Positions 33,185 through 44,801 of a stretch of DNA of 64,000 nucleotides are shown in pieces. How positions within the stretch are numbered: position 1 is the stretch's first letter; each line of letters starts with the position of its first letter. The position numbers and the translations under genes were made by a program. Below the pieces are notes generated by a model. It did no database searches, was not told where the DNA came from, and saw only the letters and a list, made by a program, of their open reading frames with translations. This DNA comes from Amycolatopsis decaplanina DSM 44594. Lineage in GTDB: Bacteria > Actinomycetota > Actinomycetes > Mycobacteriales > Pseudonocardiaceae. The stretch is from positions 62,001 to 126,000 of the forward strand of contig NZ_AOHO01000055.1 of the NCBI RefSeq assembly GCF_000342005.1, read 5' to 3'.

Positions 33185-34464
33185 CGGTTGAGGTCCGCGT
33201 ACAGCGGGTGCTTCTTCGCCAGGAGTTCGACACGGGCGGACAGCGACTGACGCAGGGCCTCGTCGAAGTCCGGGCGCAGCGCCTCGGCGATGATGTCGGC
33301 GACCTCGGCGAAGTCCTCGGCGCCGAAGCCCCGGGTCGCCAGCGCCGGGGTGCCGATCCGCAGGCCGGAGGTGACCATCGGCGGGCGCGGGTCGAACGGG
33401 ACGGCGTTGCGGTTGACCGTGATACCGACCGAGTGCAGCCGGTCCTCGGCCTGCTGCCCGTCCAAAGTGGAGTTGACCAGATCGACGAGCACCAGGTGCA
33501 CGTCGGTGCCGCCGGTCAGCACGCGTACGCCCGCTTCGGCGCAGTCCGTGCGCGAAAGACGGTCGGCCAGGATCTTCGCGCCTTCGAGCACGCGCTGCTG
33601 GCGCTCGCGGAACTCGTCGCTCGCGGCGATCTTGAGCGCGACGGCCTTGGCGGCGATGACGTGCTCCAGCGGACCACCCTGCTGGCCGGGGAACACCGCC
33701 GAGTTGATCTTCTTGGCGAGTTCCTGACGGCACAGGATGATGCCGCCGCGCGGGCCGCCGAGGGTCTTGTGCGTGGTCGTGGTGACGATGTCGGCGTACG
33801 GCACCGGGCTCGGGTGCAGCCCGGCCGCGACCAGACCGGCGAAGTGCGCCATGTCGACCATGACCTTCGCGCCGACCTCGTCGGCGATGCGGCGGAACTC
33901 GGCGAAGTCGAGCTGACGCGGGTACGCCGACCAGCCGGCGATGATCAGCTTCGGCTTGTGCTCCTTGGCGAGGCGCTCGATCTCCTCGACGTCGACGATC
34001 CCGGTCTCCTTGTCGACGTGGTAGGCGACGACGTTGTAGAGCTTGCCGGAGAAGTTGATCTTCATCCCGTGGGTCAGGTGCCCGCCGTGGGCGAGGTCGA
34101 GACCGAGGATGGTGTCGCCGGGGTTGAGCACCGCGACCATGGCGGCGGCGTTGGCCTGCGCGCCCGAGTGCGGCTGGACGTTGGCGTGCTCGGCGCCGAA
34201 CAGGGCCTTCGCGCGGTCGATCGCCAGCTGCTCGATGACGTCGACGTGCTCGCAACCGCCGTAGTAGCGGCGGCCGGGGTAGCCCTCGGCGTACTTGTTG
34301 GTCAGCACCGAACCCTGCGCCTCGAGCACGCCCACCGGGGCGAAGTTCTCCGAGGCGATCATCTCCAGGGTCGACTGCTGCCGGTCGAGTTCGGCCGCGA
34401 CGGCGGTGGCGACCTCGGGGTCCACGTCGGACAGGCTTGAATTGAACACAGCAGCGTTCACCAT
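33181..34464 (-). CDS. glyA: Serine hydroxymethyltransferase
   Basis: About 427 residues. PLP-enzyme marks are clear: E-M-I-A-S-E-N-F-A-P near the N-terminus, H-S-G-A-Q-A-N in the folate/PLP region, and the PLP Lys in T-T-T-H-K-T-L-G-G-P-R-G-G. It converts glycine plus methylene-THF to serine. In this operon it takes the one-carbon unit released by glycine cleavage and hands serine to SdaA. The ATG chosen gives the usual family length; a GGAG lies 15 nt upstream. It is probably not the only glyA in the genome, since this copy serves glycine catabolism. Confidence 0.95.
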   Translation of the reverse strand: MVNAAVFNSSLSDVDPEVATAVAAELDRQQSTLEMIASENFAPVGVLEAQGSVLTNKYAEGYPGRRYYGGCEHVDVIEQLAIDRAKALFGAEHANVQPHSGAQANAAAMVAVLNPGDTILGLDLAHGGHLTHGMKINFSGKLYNVVAYHVDKETGIVDVEEIERLAKEHKPKLIIAGWSAYPRQLDFAEFRRIADEVGAKVMVDMAHFAGLVAAGLHPSPVPYADIVTTTTHKTLGGPRGGIILCRQELAKKINSAVFPGQQGGPLEHVIAAKAVALKIAASDEFRERQQRVLEGAKILADRLSRTDCAEAGVRVLTGGTDVHLVLVDLVNSTLDGQQAEDRLHSVGITVNRNAVPFDPRPPMVTSGLRIGTPALATRGFGAEDFAEVADIIAEALRPDFDEALRQSLSARVELLAKKHPLYADLNR

Positions 34465-34472
34465 GTGAGTTC

Positions 34473-34850
34473 TCAGTTCTCCTGGGTCAGGACGGCGTAA
34501 GCCTGGGCGTCGAGCAGGGTGGGCACGTCGCCGGACAGACGCACCTTCAGGAGCCATCCTTCGGCGTACGGGTCCGAGTTGATGAGCTCGGGGGTGTCCG
34601 TTGTGGCCTCGTTCACCTCGACGACCTCGCCGTCCACGGGTGCGTACAGCTCGCTGACCGACTTGGTCGACTCGACCTCGCCGAACACCTCGCCCGCGGT
34701 GACGGTGTCGCCGACCGCGGGAAGCTGGACGAACACGATGTCACCGAGCGATTCGGCGGCGAAGGCGGTGATGCCCACGGTGGCGACGCCGTCGGCGACG
34801 TTCAGCCACTCGTGTTCCTTCGTGTACTTCAGGTCCTGGGGGATGCTCAT
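34473..34850 (-). CDS. gcvH: Glycine cleavage system H protein
   Basis: 125 residues, normal for GcvH. The lipoylated Lys lies in V-E-S-T-K-S-V-S-E-L-Y, with the typical flanks H-E-W and G-D-I-V-F-V-Q-L-P. It carries the aminomethyl group between GcvP and GcvT and is lipoylated through LipA encoded two genes downstream. Spacing to gcvT (17 nt) and glyA (8 nt) shows one transcript. Confidence 0.95.
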   Translation of the reverse strand: MSIPQDLKYTKEHEWLNVADGVATVGITAFAAESLGDIVFVQLPAVGDTVTAGEVFGEVESTKSVSELYAPVDGEVVEVNEATTDTPELINSDPYAEGWLLKVRLSGDVPTLLDAQAYAVLTQEN

Positions 34851-34867
34851 GGTGGTTCAAGGGCCTT

Positions 34868-35959
34868 TCAGGCGCGGGAGTAGAAGGGCAGGGCGACGAC
34901 CTCGACGGGCTCGATACGGCCCCGGATGTCGACGGAAAGCTCGGTGCCGGGCTCGGAGTGCTCCCGGTCCACGTAGGCCATGGCGATCGGGTAGCCCAGG
35001 GTCGGCGACAGGGCACCACTGGTGACCTCGCCGATCTCGGTCTCGCCGGACAGGACGGTGTAGCCGTGGCGCGGGGCGCGGCGGCCGGAGCCCTTGAGCC
35101 CGACGCGGACCCGGGGAACGTCCTTCTTGGCCAGCTCTTCGAGCGCGGCCTTGCCGACGAAGTCACCCGGCTTTTCGAACTTGACGACCCGGCCCAGACC
35201 GGCTTCGAACGGGCTCAGCTGAAGGCTGAGTTCGTTGCCGTACAACGGCATCCCGGCTTCGAGACGCAGCGTGTCGCGGCAGGCGAGGCCTGCCGGGAGC
35301 AGGCCGTGCGGTTCGCCCGCTTCGGAGAGGATGCGCCAGACGGCGGGCGCCTCACCGGCCGGGACGTAGAGCTCGAAGCCGTCCTCGCCGGTGTACCCGG
35401 TGCGGGCGAGCAGGACGTCGTGCCCCTTCACGACGGCCGGGACGCTCGCGTAGTACTTGAGCGCGCCCAGGTCGGCGTCGGTGACCGCGCCGAGGATCTC
35501 GACGGCCTTCGGGCCCTGGACGGCGATCAGCGCGACGTCCTCGGACTTGTTCTCGACGACCGCGTCGAAGCCGGAGACCCGCTCGGCCAGCGCCTCCGCG
35601 ACCACGGTGGCGTTGCCCGCGTTGGCCACGACCAGGAACTTCTCGTCGGCGAGACGGTAGACGACCAGGTCGTCCAGCACGCCGCCGTTCTCGTCGCAGA
35701 TCATCGTGTAGCGCGCCCGGCCCGGTTTGACCCCGGACAGGTTGCCGACCAGCGCGAAGTCGAGGGTCTCGGCGGATTGCCTGCCGGTCACCTCGATCTC
35801 GGCCATATGCGACAGGTCGAACAGGCCCGCGGCCTCGCGGACCGCCTTGTGCTCCGCCAGTTCGCTGGAATAGCGGATCGGCATCGACCAGCCCGCGAAG
35901 TCGGTGAACAGCGCACCCAGTCCTTTGTGGACTCCGTGCAGGGACGTCTCTTTCGACAT
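34868..35959 (-). CDS. gcvT: Glycine cleavage system T protein (aminomethyltransferase)
   Basis: About 363 residues. T-protein features include F-A-G-W-S-M-P-I-R-Y near the N-terminus, L-F-D-L-S-H-M, the folate-site D in V-L-D-D-L-V-V-Y-R, and A-C-R-D-T-L-R-L-E-A-G. It transfers the methylene group to tetrahydrofolate and releases ammonia. A GAGG site precedes the ATG; a TTG just upstream is in frame but less likely. It follows gcvP by 8 nt. Confidence 0.95.
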   Translation of the reverse strand: MSKETSLHGVHKGLGALFTDFAGWSMPIRYSSELAEHKAVREAAGLFDLSHMAEIEVTGRQSAETLDFALVGNLSGVKPGRARYTMICDENGGVLDDLVVYRLADEKFLVVANAGNATVVAEALAERVSGFDAVVENKSEDVALIAVQGPKAVEILGAVTDADLGALKYYASVPAVVKGHDVLLARTGYTGEDGFELYVPAGEAPAVWRILSEAGEPHGLLPAGLACRDTLRLEAGMPLYGNELSLQLSPFEAGLGRVVKFEKPGDFVGKAALEELAKKDVPRVRVGLKGSGRRAPRHGYTVLSGETEIGEVTSGALSPTLGYPIAMAYVDREHSEPGTELSVDIRGRIEPVEVVALPFYSRA

Positions 35960-35967
35960 CAAGTGCC

Positions 35968-38799
<2,832 letters not shown>

Positions 38800-38842
38800 G
38801 GGAGCTCCTTGGGTCAGGCGCCGGATAGACCGGTGCGCTGGG

Positions 38843-39028
38843 AACTCCCCCTCTGTCATGGCACCTGAGAGTTTCACCACCGCTGAGGGTGGCTTTCACC
38901 TTGGGTGAGGCGCACTTGCGCGCCTGCTTTCCAGAGTGGCCTCGCGTGAAGCGGTAGTGGATACCTGAGAGATTCCGGGGAGTTTGCTCCTTCGGTGCCC
39001 CACCACATTCATGGGGGCTCTCCCGCTC
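38843..39028 (-). ncRNA. Tandem glycine riboswitch upstream of gcvP
   Basis: On the minus strand two glycine-aptamer-like modules follow each other. Module I (about 39028-38926) has the 5' GGGAGAG, CACCGAAGGAGCAA, AATCTCTCAGG and CACTCTGGA blocks. Module II (about 38915-38843) has a CACCCAAGGTGAAA counterpart, AAACTCTCAGG and ACAGAGGGGG. A short linker joins them. It lies 44 nt before the gcvP start, so glycine should raise expression of the whole catabolic operon. The 5' GAG and 3' GGGG pairing and the repeated CTCTCAGG are diagnostic. Confidence 0.9.
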
Positions 39029-39151
39029 CAGCTCGACGGCCCTGTCTGTAGTTGTGCGCACACCGTACCTGGCGTGTTCAGCGCCCGTCTACTTCCGGCC
39101 GGGCACGTCACTTTCCCCGTTCGCCCCGACACTCGACGTGCCCGGCGAGAC

Positions 39152-39253
39152 GGAACTCGCGTGATCAGAGCCGGAACTCGCGTGATGGAAGCCGGAACTC
39201 GTGAGTCACGGCTCTGATCACGCGAGTTACGGGCCTGATCACGCGAGTTACGC
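39152..39253. repeat. Compound palindrome, CGGAACTCGCGTGATC family
   Basis: Two or three forward units (GGAACTCGCGTGATC) face two inverse units (GATCACGCGAGTTACG). The TAA stop of the copper-protein gene (39250-39248) lies in the last unit, where the usual GAGTTCC reads GAGTTAC. The riboswitch promoter region lies to the left; no other gene is in 39029-39247, which otherwise shows nothing recognisable. Confidence 0.8.
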
Positions 39254-39622
39254 GTTCTCCATCATCATCTCGGCGGTGATGGTGCCGCAGAGCTCGGCGC
39301 AGCGGGTCATCATGTCGGCGGCTTCGGCCAGCTCGGGGTCGCCGGTCCGGGCGCACTCCTGGGCGCACATGCGCATCATCTGGGAGGCCAGACCGCACAT
39401 CTTCGCGCACATGCGCATCATCTCGAGGTCGGCGATCATGGCCGAACAGCGCATCATCATGTCGGCGCACATGCGGGACATGTCCGCGCAGGTCACCATC
39501 ATCATGCCGAGTTTGGCGCCGCCGACCTCCATGCAGCGCGTCATCATCTCCTCGCACCTGACGTGACACTCGTTGCACAGGTCGATGCAGTCGCGCATGG
39601 CGGTGCTCATCTGCCGGGTCAT
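39248..39622 (-). CDS. Cys/Met-rich four-helix-bundle copper protein (Csp/DUF326-like)
   Basis: 124 residues, of which 14 are Cys and about 27 are Met. The pattern C-x-x-C-x-x-C-x-x-x-C near the N-terminus (D-L-C-N-E-C-H-V-R-C-E-E) and repeated M-x-x-C or M-M-x-x-C along long helices match the DUF326 family and the Csp copper-storage proteins, which line a four-helix tube with thiols for Cu(I). There is no signal peptide, so it is cytosolic. The Met content is much above what I expect of Csp3. A GGGAGG site precedes the ATG. No CsoR or copper ATPase gene is adjacent. Confidence 0.8.
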   Translation of the reverse strand: MTRQMSTAMRDCIDLCNECHVRCEEMMTRCMEVGGAKLGMMMVTCADMSRMCADMMMRCSAMIADLEMMRMCAKMCGLASQMMRMCAQECARTGDPELAEAADMMTRCAELCGTITAEMMMENA

Positions 39623-39743
39623 TCTTCGGGCCTCCCGCGCTTCTCTGATCGCGGAACCGTCCGGCTCCGCGTCTCAGGACTACAGCGCAGGTCAGCGGGC
39701 CGCCATCCCGGCCACCGGGACGAGTGACGCGCTACCCGGGCAA

Positions 39744-39798
39744 GTCCGTGAAGGCCTCCTTGAGGGACTCTGGGTCCCTCAAGGAGGCCTTCACGGAC
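39744..39798. repeat. Perfect palindrome, GTGAAGGCCTCCTT family (copy 1 of an identical pair)
   Basis: Perfect 25-bp arms (39744-39768, 39774-39798) around TCTGG. The whole 55 bp recur without any change at 56850-56904. It lies about 50 bp beyond the stop of the leftward SDR gene at 39850. No T-tract follows. Confidence 0.9.
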
Positions 39799-39849
39799 AG
39801 CGCGACCGAGGACACTGGCGCAAGTAGAGGATTAAATGCGCAAGGGGGG

Positions 39850-40617
39850 TCAGAGGGGGGTGACGTAGGCGCCCGAGATCCCACCGTCCACAAGGAACTG
39901 CGAAGCCGTGATGAACGACGCGTCGTCGCTCGCCAGGAACGCGACCGCGGCCGCGATCTCCTCCGGTTCCGCGAACCGCCCGACCGGCACGTGCACCAGC
40001 CGCCGCGCGGCGCGCTCGGGGTCCTTCGCGAACAGTTCCTTCAGCAGCGGGGTGTTCACCGGACCCGGGCACAGCGCGTTCACCCGGATGTTCTCCCGCG
40101 CGAACTGCACGCCCAGTTCACGGCTCATCGCCAGCACCCCGCCCTTGGACGCGGTGTAGGAGATCTGCGACGTCGCCGCGCCCATGACCGCGACGAAAGA
40201 CGCCGTGTTGATGATCGAGCCCTTGCCCTGCCGCTGCATATGCGGCAGTACCGCCTTGCAGCACAGGTACACCGAGGTCAGGTTGACCTTCTGCACCTTC
40301 TCCCACGCGTCGATGCCCGTGGTGAGGATCGAGTCGTCCTCGGGTGGGGAGATGCCGGCGTTGTTGAACGCGACGTCGACCGAGCCGAAGGTGTCCACAG
40401 TGGTCTGGAAGAGGGCCTCGACCTGGTCGGCGTCGGTGACGTCGGCCTGCACGAACAGACCGCCGACCTCGTCTGCCGCTGCTTTGCCCGTCTCGGCGGA
40501 GATGTCGCCGATGACGACTTTCGCGCCTTCGCTCGCCAGCCGCCGTGCGGTGGCGAGGCCGATTCCGCTGCTGCCGCCGGTGATGACCGCGACGCGGCCC
40601 TCGAAACGCTGAACCAT
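39850..40617 (-). CDS. Short-chain dehydrogenase of the amine-catabolic operon
   Basis: 255 residues, a classical SDR: T-G-G-S-S-G-I-G, N-N-A-G-I, Ser in N-T-A-S-F, Y-T-A-S-K, and C-P-G-P-V-N-T-P after it. It is the last of four leftward genes with a glutamine-synthetase-like ligase, a gamma-glutamyl hydrolase and an aldehyde dehydrogenase, starting right at the dehydrogenase gene's stop. It could oxidise a gamma-glutamylated amino alcohol, such as gamma-glutamylethanolamide, to the aldehyde. That would replace the flavin oxidase PuuB, which is missing here. Substrate not proven. Confidence 0.75.
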   Translation of the reverse strand: MVQRFEGRVAVITGGSSGIGLATARRLASEGAKVVIGDISAETGKAAADEVGGLFVQADVTDADQVEALFQTTVDTFGSVDVAFNNAGISPPEDDSILTTGIDAWEKVQKVNLTSVYLCCKAVLPHMQRQGKGSIINTASFVAVMGAATSQISYTASKGGVLAMSRELGVQFARENIRVNALCPGPVNTPLLKELFAKDPERAARRLVHVPVGRFAEPEEIAAAVAFLASDDASFITASQFLVDGGISGAYVTPL

Positions 40618-41982
40618 CTATTCCTCCGTGCTGATGAATACATTTTTGGTCTCGGTGAAGGCGTCGACGGCGTCCGGGCCGAGTTCACGGCCCAGCCCCG
40701 ACTGCTTGAACCCGCCGAACGGCGTCCAGTACCGGACGGACGAATGCGAGTTGACCGAAAGGTTCCCGGCTTCGACGCCACGCGCGACGCGGAAGGCGCG
40801 GCCGACGTCGCGGGTCCAGATCGAGCCGGACAGCCCGTATTCGGTGTGGTTGGCCATGGTCACCGCGTCCGCCTCCTCCGCGAACGGGACCACGGCGACG
40901 ACCGGGCCGAAGATCTCGTCCGACGCCAGCGGATGCCGCAGGTCCGGCGGGGTGACGACGGTCGGCGCGAACCAGTAGCCAGGGCCGGCGGGCGCGTTGC
41001 CCCGGAAGGCGACCGGCGCGGAGGCGTCCACATAGGACGAGACCTTCGCGTGATGTCCCGCCGAGATCAGCGGCCCCATCTCGGTCACTTCCAGCCGCGG
41101 ATCCCCCACGACGACGCCGTTCACCGCGGGTTCCAGCAGCTCCATGAACTTCTCGTACGCGCTCCACTGCACCAGGATCAGCGACCGCGCGCAGCAGTCC
41201 TGCCCGGCGTTGTCGAAGACGCCGTACGGCGCGGTGGCCGCGGCCTTTTCCAGGTCGGCGTCGGCGAAGACGATGTTCGCGTTCTTGCCGCCGAGCTCCA
41301 GGGTCACCCGCTTCACCCGCGCGGCGCAACCCGCCATGATCCGCTTGCCGACCTCGGTCGAGCCGGTGAACACCACCTTCCGCACCGCCGGGTGGTCCAC
41401 GAAGCGCTGTCCCACCACGGAACCCTTGCCGGGAAGCACCTGGAAGACGTCTTCGGGGATCCCCGCCTCGCGGGCGAGTTCGCCGAGGCGGATCGCGGTC
41501 AGCGGGGTGAGTTCGGCGGGTTTGAGCACGACGGTGTTCCCTGCGGCGAGCGCGGGCGCGAATCCCCAGCCCGCGATGGGCATCGGGAAGTTCCACGGCA
41601 CGATCACCCCGACCACGCCGAGCGGCTCGTGGAACGTCATGTTCACGCCACCGGGCACCGGGATCTGCCTGCCGCTCAACCGTTCGGGCGACGCCGAGTA
41701 GTACGTCAGCACATCGCGGACGTTGCCCGCTTCCCAGCGCGCGTTGCCGATCGTGTGGCCGGCGTTGACGACCTCCAGCCGGGCGAGGTTCTCGATGTCG
41801 GCGTCGACGGCGTCGGCGAACCGGCGTAGCAGCCGCGCCCGGTCGCCGGGGGCCACGGCGCGCCAGGCGGGGAACGCGGCCTGCGCACGGGCGATCGCCG
41901 CGTCGGTCTCCTCGGCCGAGGTCAGCTCGACCGACCTCACCACCTCCTCGGTGGCGGGGTTGATCACCTCGAACGTGGTCAT
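40618..41982 (-). CDS. Aldehyde dehydrogenase (PuuC-like)
   Basis: About 454 residues of the NAD(P)-dependent ALDH family. The cofactor and catalytic residues are visible: P-W-N-F-P, F-T-G-S-T-E-V-G-K, catalytic Glu in L-E-L-G-G-K-N and catalytic Cys in G-Q-D-C-C. Within the operon it fits oxidation of a gamma-glutamylated aminoaldehyde to the acid, as PuuC does. Its start overlaps the hydrolase gene's end by ATGA. Confidence 0.85.
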   Translation of the reverse strand: MTTFEVINPATEEVVRSVELTSAEETDAAIARAQAAFPAWRAVAPGDRARLLRRFADAVDADIENLARLEVVNAGHTIGNARWEAGNVRDVLTYYSASPERLSGRQIPVPGGVNMTFHEPLGVVGVIVPWNFPMPIAGWGFAPALAAGNTVVLKPAELTPLTAIRLGELAREAGIPEDVFQVLPGKGSVVGQRFVDHPAVRKVVFTGSTEVGKRIMAGCAARVKRVTLELGGKNANIVFADADLEKAAATAPYGVFDNAGQDCCARSLILVQWSAYEKFMELLEPAVNGVVVGDPRLEVTEMGPLISAGHHAKVSSYVDASAPVAFRGNAPAGPGYWFAPTVVTPPDLRHPLASDEIFGPVVAVVPFAEEADAVTMANHTEYGLSGSIWTRDVGRAFRVARGVEAGNLSVNSHSSVRYWTPFGGFKQSGLGRELGPDAVDAFTETKNVFISTEE

Positions 41983-42692
41983 GTGCGCTCCTTAGCGGCT
42001 TCCACCAGCGCCTCGAAAAGCCTGATGTCGTCGGGATTCTGTTCGGGATGCCATTGGACGCCGAGGACGAACCCGTCGCCGGGAAGTTCGGCCGCCTCGA
42101 TGGTCCCGTCGGCGGCCCAGCCGACCGGGACCAGCCCGTCGCCGAGCCTGTCGATCGCCTGATGGTGGTAACACGACACCTTGGTCTCGGCGCCGAGGAT
42201 CGACGCGACCCGGCTGCCCTCGGCAAGGGACACCGTAGTGGTGCCGAAGGTCGCGGGCGCGGGCTGGTGATCCTCGGTGTCCAAAGTGTCCGGCAGGTGC
42301 TGCGCGAGCGTGCCGCCCAGCGCGACGCTGAGCACCTGCAGCCCCCGGCACACGCCGAGCACCGGTTTGCCACTGTCCATCGCGGACCGCAGCAGGCCGA
42401 ACTCGAACGCGTCCCGGTTCGGCCTCGTGTACGTCGTCGCGTGCCGCTCCTGGCCGTAGCGCGCGGGGTCGACGTCGGCGCCGCCGACCAGCACGAGACC
42501 GTCCACGGCGGACATCAGCCGATCGTGTGCCGCGCTCACCGGCGGCAGCAGGACCGGGATCCCGCCCGCCGCGACGATCCCGTCGACGTAGACCCGGTGC
42601 AGCAGTGCGGCTTCGGTCTCCCACACCAGGAACTTCGCGGGCTCGAGGTAGGAGGTGAGCCCGATCAGGGGTTCAGAGCCGTTCGAAGCCAC
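41979..42692 (-). CDS. Gamma-glutamyl-amino-acid hydrolase (PuuD-like, class I amidotransferase fold)
   Basis: 237 residues. The nucleophile Cys is in L-G-V-C-R-G-L-Q, and His and Glu of the triad are in G-V-Q-W-H-P-E. The N-terminal P-L-I-G-L-T-S-Y and G-G-A-D-V-D-P are typical of PuuD/peptidase C26. It should release glutamate from gamma-glutamyl-GABA or an analogue. The GTG start lies within the end of the ligase gene (20-nt overlap) and has GGGAGAGG upstream. Confidence 0.85.
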   Translation of the reverse strand: MASNGSEPLIGLTSYLEPAKFLVWETEAALLHRVYVDGIVAAGGIPVLLPPVSAAHDRLMSAVDGLVLVGGADVDPARYGQERHATTYTRPNRDAFEFGLLRSAMDSGKPVLGVCRGLQVLSVALGGTLAQHLPDTLDTEDHQPAPATFGTTTVSLAEGSRVASILGAETKVSCYHHQAIDRLGDGLVPVGWAADGTIEAAELPGDGFVLGVQWHPEQNPDDIRLFEALVEAAKERT

Positions 42693-44037
42693 GGATCCTC
42701 TCCCAGTCGGTGACGGCGGCGTCGTACGCGGCGAGTTCGACCTTCGCCGCGTTCAGGTAGTGGTCGATGACCTCGTCCCCGAACGCGGACCTGGCGAGTT
42801 CGCTCCACTCCAGCAGCGCCGCGGACTCTCGCAAGGTCGTCGGCACGGTCGGCTTGCCGGAACCGTAGGCGTTGCCGTGGAACTCCGGCTCCAGCTCCAG
42901 CTCGTTCTCGATGCCGTGCAACCCCGCCGCGATCAGCGCGGCCACCGCGAGGTACGGGTTCACGTCGCCGCCGGGGACGCGGTTCTCGGTACGCAGCGAG
43001 TCCCCGTGCCCGACGACGCGGAGCGCGCACGTGCGGTTGTCGGTGCCCCACGCGACAGCCGTCGGCGCGAAGCTTCCGGGAACGAAACGCTTGTAGGAGT
43101 TGATGTTCGGCGCGAAGAAGTAGGTCAGCTCGCGCAGTCCGGCGAGCTGGCCGGCGAGGAAGTGCTCCATCAGCGGCGAGAACCCGCCGGGACCGTCGCC
43201 CGCCAGGACGGGCTCACCCGCGGCGGAGCGCAGGCTGATGTGGATGTGACACGAGTTGCCCTCGCGTTCGTTGTACTTCGCCATGAACGTGAGGCTCTTG
43301 CCCTCCTGCGCGGCGATCTCCTTGGACCCGGTCTTGTAGACGCTGTGGTTGTCGCAGGTGGTCAGCGCGTCGGCGTAACGGAACGCGATCTCGTGCTGGC
43401 CGGGATTGCACTCGCCCTTGGCCGACTCGACGTACAGTCCCGCCCCGCCCATGTCGTTGCGGATGCGGCGCAGCAGCGGCTCGATCCGGGCGGTGCCGAG
43501 CATCGAGTAGTCGACGTTGTACTGGTTGGCCGGGCGAAGGTCCTGGTACCGCTTGTCCCAGGCCGACTCGAAGGTGTCGTCGAAGACGATGAACTCCAGT
43601 TCGGTGCCGACGTAGGCGGCGAGCCCGCGCGCGGCGAGCCTGTCGAGCTGGCCGCGCAGGATCTGGCGCGGCGACGGGGCCACGGCGCCGCCCTGCACCC
43701 GTTCGAGGTCGGCGAGGACGAGCGCGGTGCCCTCCTGCCACGGGAGCAGGCGCAGTGTGTCGAAGTCCGGGCGCATGACGAAGTCGCCGTAGCCGGTCTC
43801 CCAGGAAGACATCGCGTAGCCGTCGACGGTGTTCATGTCCACGTCGACCGCGAGCAGGTAGTTGCACGCTTCGGTGGCGTGCTCGACGACCTCGTTGAGG
43901 AAGTACTCGGCGGCACAGCGCTTGCCCTGCAGCCTGCCCTGCATGTCGGTGATCGCCACGAGCACCGTGTCGACGGTGCCGTCCTCGACCAGTTCCCGGA
44001 GCCGATCCAGTGTGAGCATCCCGCGCCTGTTCGCCAT
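42673..44037 (-). CDS. Glutamine-synthetase-family ligase (GlnA3/GlnA4/PuuA-like)
   Basis: About 454 residues of the type III glutamine synthetase-like ligases. Features: the beta-grasp N-terminus with D-M-Q-G-R-L-Q-G-K-R, G-T-E-L-E-F-I-V-F metal site, G-Q-H-E-I-A-F-R-Y, C-H-I-H-I-S-L, and N-R-T-C-A-L-R-V-V. These enzymes gamma-glutamylate amines (putrescine, polyamines or ethanolamine) rather than ammonia. With hydrolase, aldehyde dehydrogenase and SDR the operon resembles the Streptomyces GlnA4 ethanolamine-type locus as much as the Puu pathway. ATG chosen with AGGTGAGG before it; a GTG 9 nt upstream is possible. Confidence 0.85.
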   Translation of the reverse strand: MANRRGMLTLDRLRELVEDGTVDTVLVAITDMQGRLQGKRCAAEYFLNEVVEHATEACNYLLAVDVDMNTVDGYAMSSWETGYGDFVMRPDFDTLRLLPWQEGTALVLADLERVQGGAVAPSPRQILRGQLDRLAARGLAAYVGTELEFIVFDDTFESAWDKRYQDLRPANQYNVDYSMLGTARIEPLLRRIRNDMGGAGLYVESAKGECNPGQHEIAFRYADALTTCDNHSVYKTGSKEIAAQEGKSLTFMAKYNEREGNSCHIHISLRSAAGEPVLAGDGPGGFSPLMEHFLAGQLAGLRELTYFFAPNINSYKRFVPGSFAPTAVAWGTDNRTCALRVVGHGDSLRTENRVPGGDVNPYLAVAALIAAGLHGIENELELEPEFHGNAYGSGKPTVPTTLRESAALLEWSELARSAFGDEVIDHYLNAAKVELAAYDAAVTDWERIRGFERL

Positions 44038-44047
44038 CAGCCTCACC

Positions 44048-44071
44048 TAAAGGTTCGATGCGGTACCTTTA
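44048..44071. promoter_or_regulatory. Inverted repeat, operator candidate for the amine operon
   Basis: TAAAGGT and ACCTTTA are perfect 7-bp arms around a 10-bp centre, just upstream of the ligase gene's ribosome site. On the minus strand a TTGACG (44107-44102) with TAGGAA 17 bp on (44084-44079) would start transcription about at the repeat, so a bound regulator would block initiation or early elongation. No regulator gene is adjacent. Confidence 0.5.
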
Positions 44072-44265
44072 CGGCTTCTTCCTACCGGGTCGACCCGACA
44101 CCGTCAACTCATTCAATGGTCTGGTTTGCTACCCATTGATCACCGTAGTTGATCCCTGGGCGGATTGTCTGTGATGCCCGGCTGAGAAGATGCTGTGAAT
44201 CCCGCCGCATCGGGAGGAGATCCGCGCATCCGGGACGTTGTACGGATCAAGAGAGGTGAGAAGGA

Positions 44266-44790
44266 ATGACACAGGCATTCACGCAGCAGACCACGTTCAC
44301 CGAGCCCCAGGGACGGGCTCAGCTCCCGACGATGCCCAGTGGGTGGCCGATCGGCTCGTACGAGTCGTACTCCGAAGCGCAGCGTGCCGTCGACCACCTC
44401 GCGGGAACGGACTTCCCGATCACGGACGTCACCATCGTCGGTGTCGAACCGATCCTGGTGGAGCGGATCGCCGGGCGGATGGGCTGGAGCAAGGTGCTGA
44501 CCAGCTCGGCGCTTTCCGGCGCGATGTTCGGTATGTTCCTCGGCCTCGTGCTGAGCCTACTGAACCCGGGCGCCGGACTGGTGCCGATCGTCGTCGGCCT
44601 GGTCGGCGGTATCGGGTTCAACCTGCTGTTCGGCGCGCTGGGATACGCGGCCTCGAAGAACAAGCGCGGGTTCATCTCGCAGAGCCAGCTGGTCGCCCGG
44701 CGTTACGACGTCCTGGCCCAGCCGCGCAACGCCGAGAAGGGCCGCGCCCTGCTGGCCGATCTGGCCGCCAGGAGTGCGTTCAACCACTGA
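44266..44790 (+). CDS. General stress protein 17M-like membrane protein
   Basis: 174 residues, with GAGAAGGA before the ATG. The N-terminal domain matches the GSP17M-type stress proteins: P-I-G-S-Y-E-S-Y-S-E-A-Q-R-A-V-D-H-L, then F-P-I-T-D-V-T-I-V-G. Two membrane helices follow (about residues 85-135, with glycine-rich A-M-F-G-M-F-L-G-L-V), and a short basic tail. Similar actinobacterial proteins are induced by general stress. It is divergent from the amine operon. Molecular function is unknown. Confidence 0.75.
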   Translation: MTQAFTQQTTFTEPQGRAQLPTMPSGWPIGSYESYSEAQRAVDHLAGTDFPITDVTIVGVEPILVERIAGRMGWSKVLTSSALSGAMFGMFLGLVLSLLNPGAGLVPIVVGLVGGIGFNLLFGALGYAASKNKRGFISQSQLVARRYDVLAQPRNAEKGRALLADLAARSAFNH

Positions 44791-44801
44791 GCCGGATCCC
44801 C

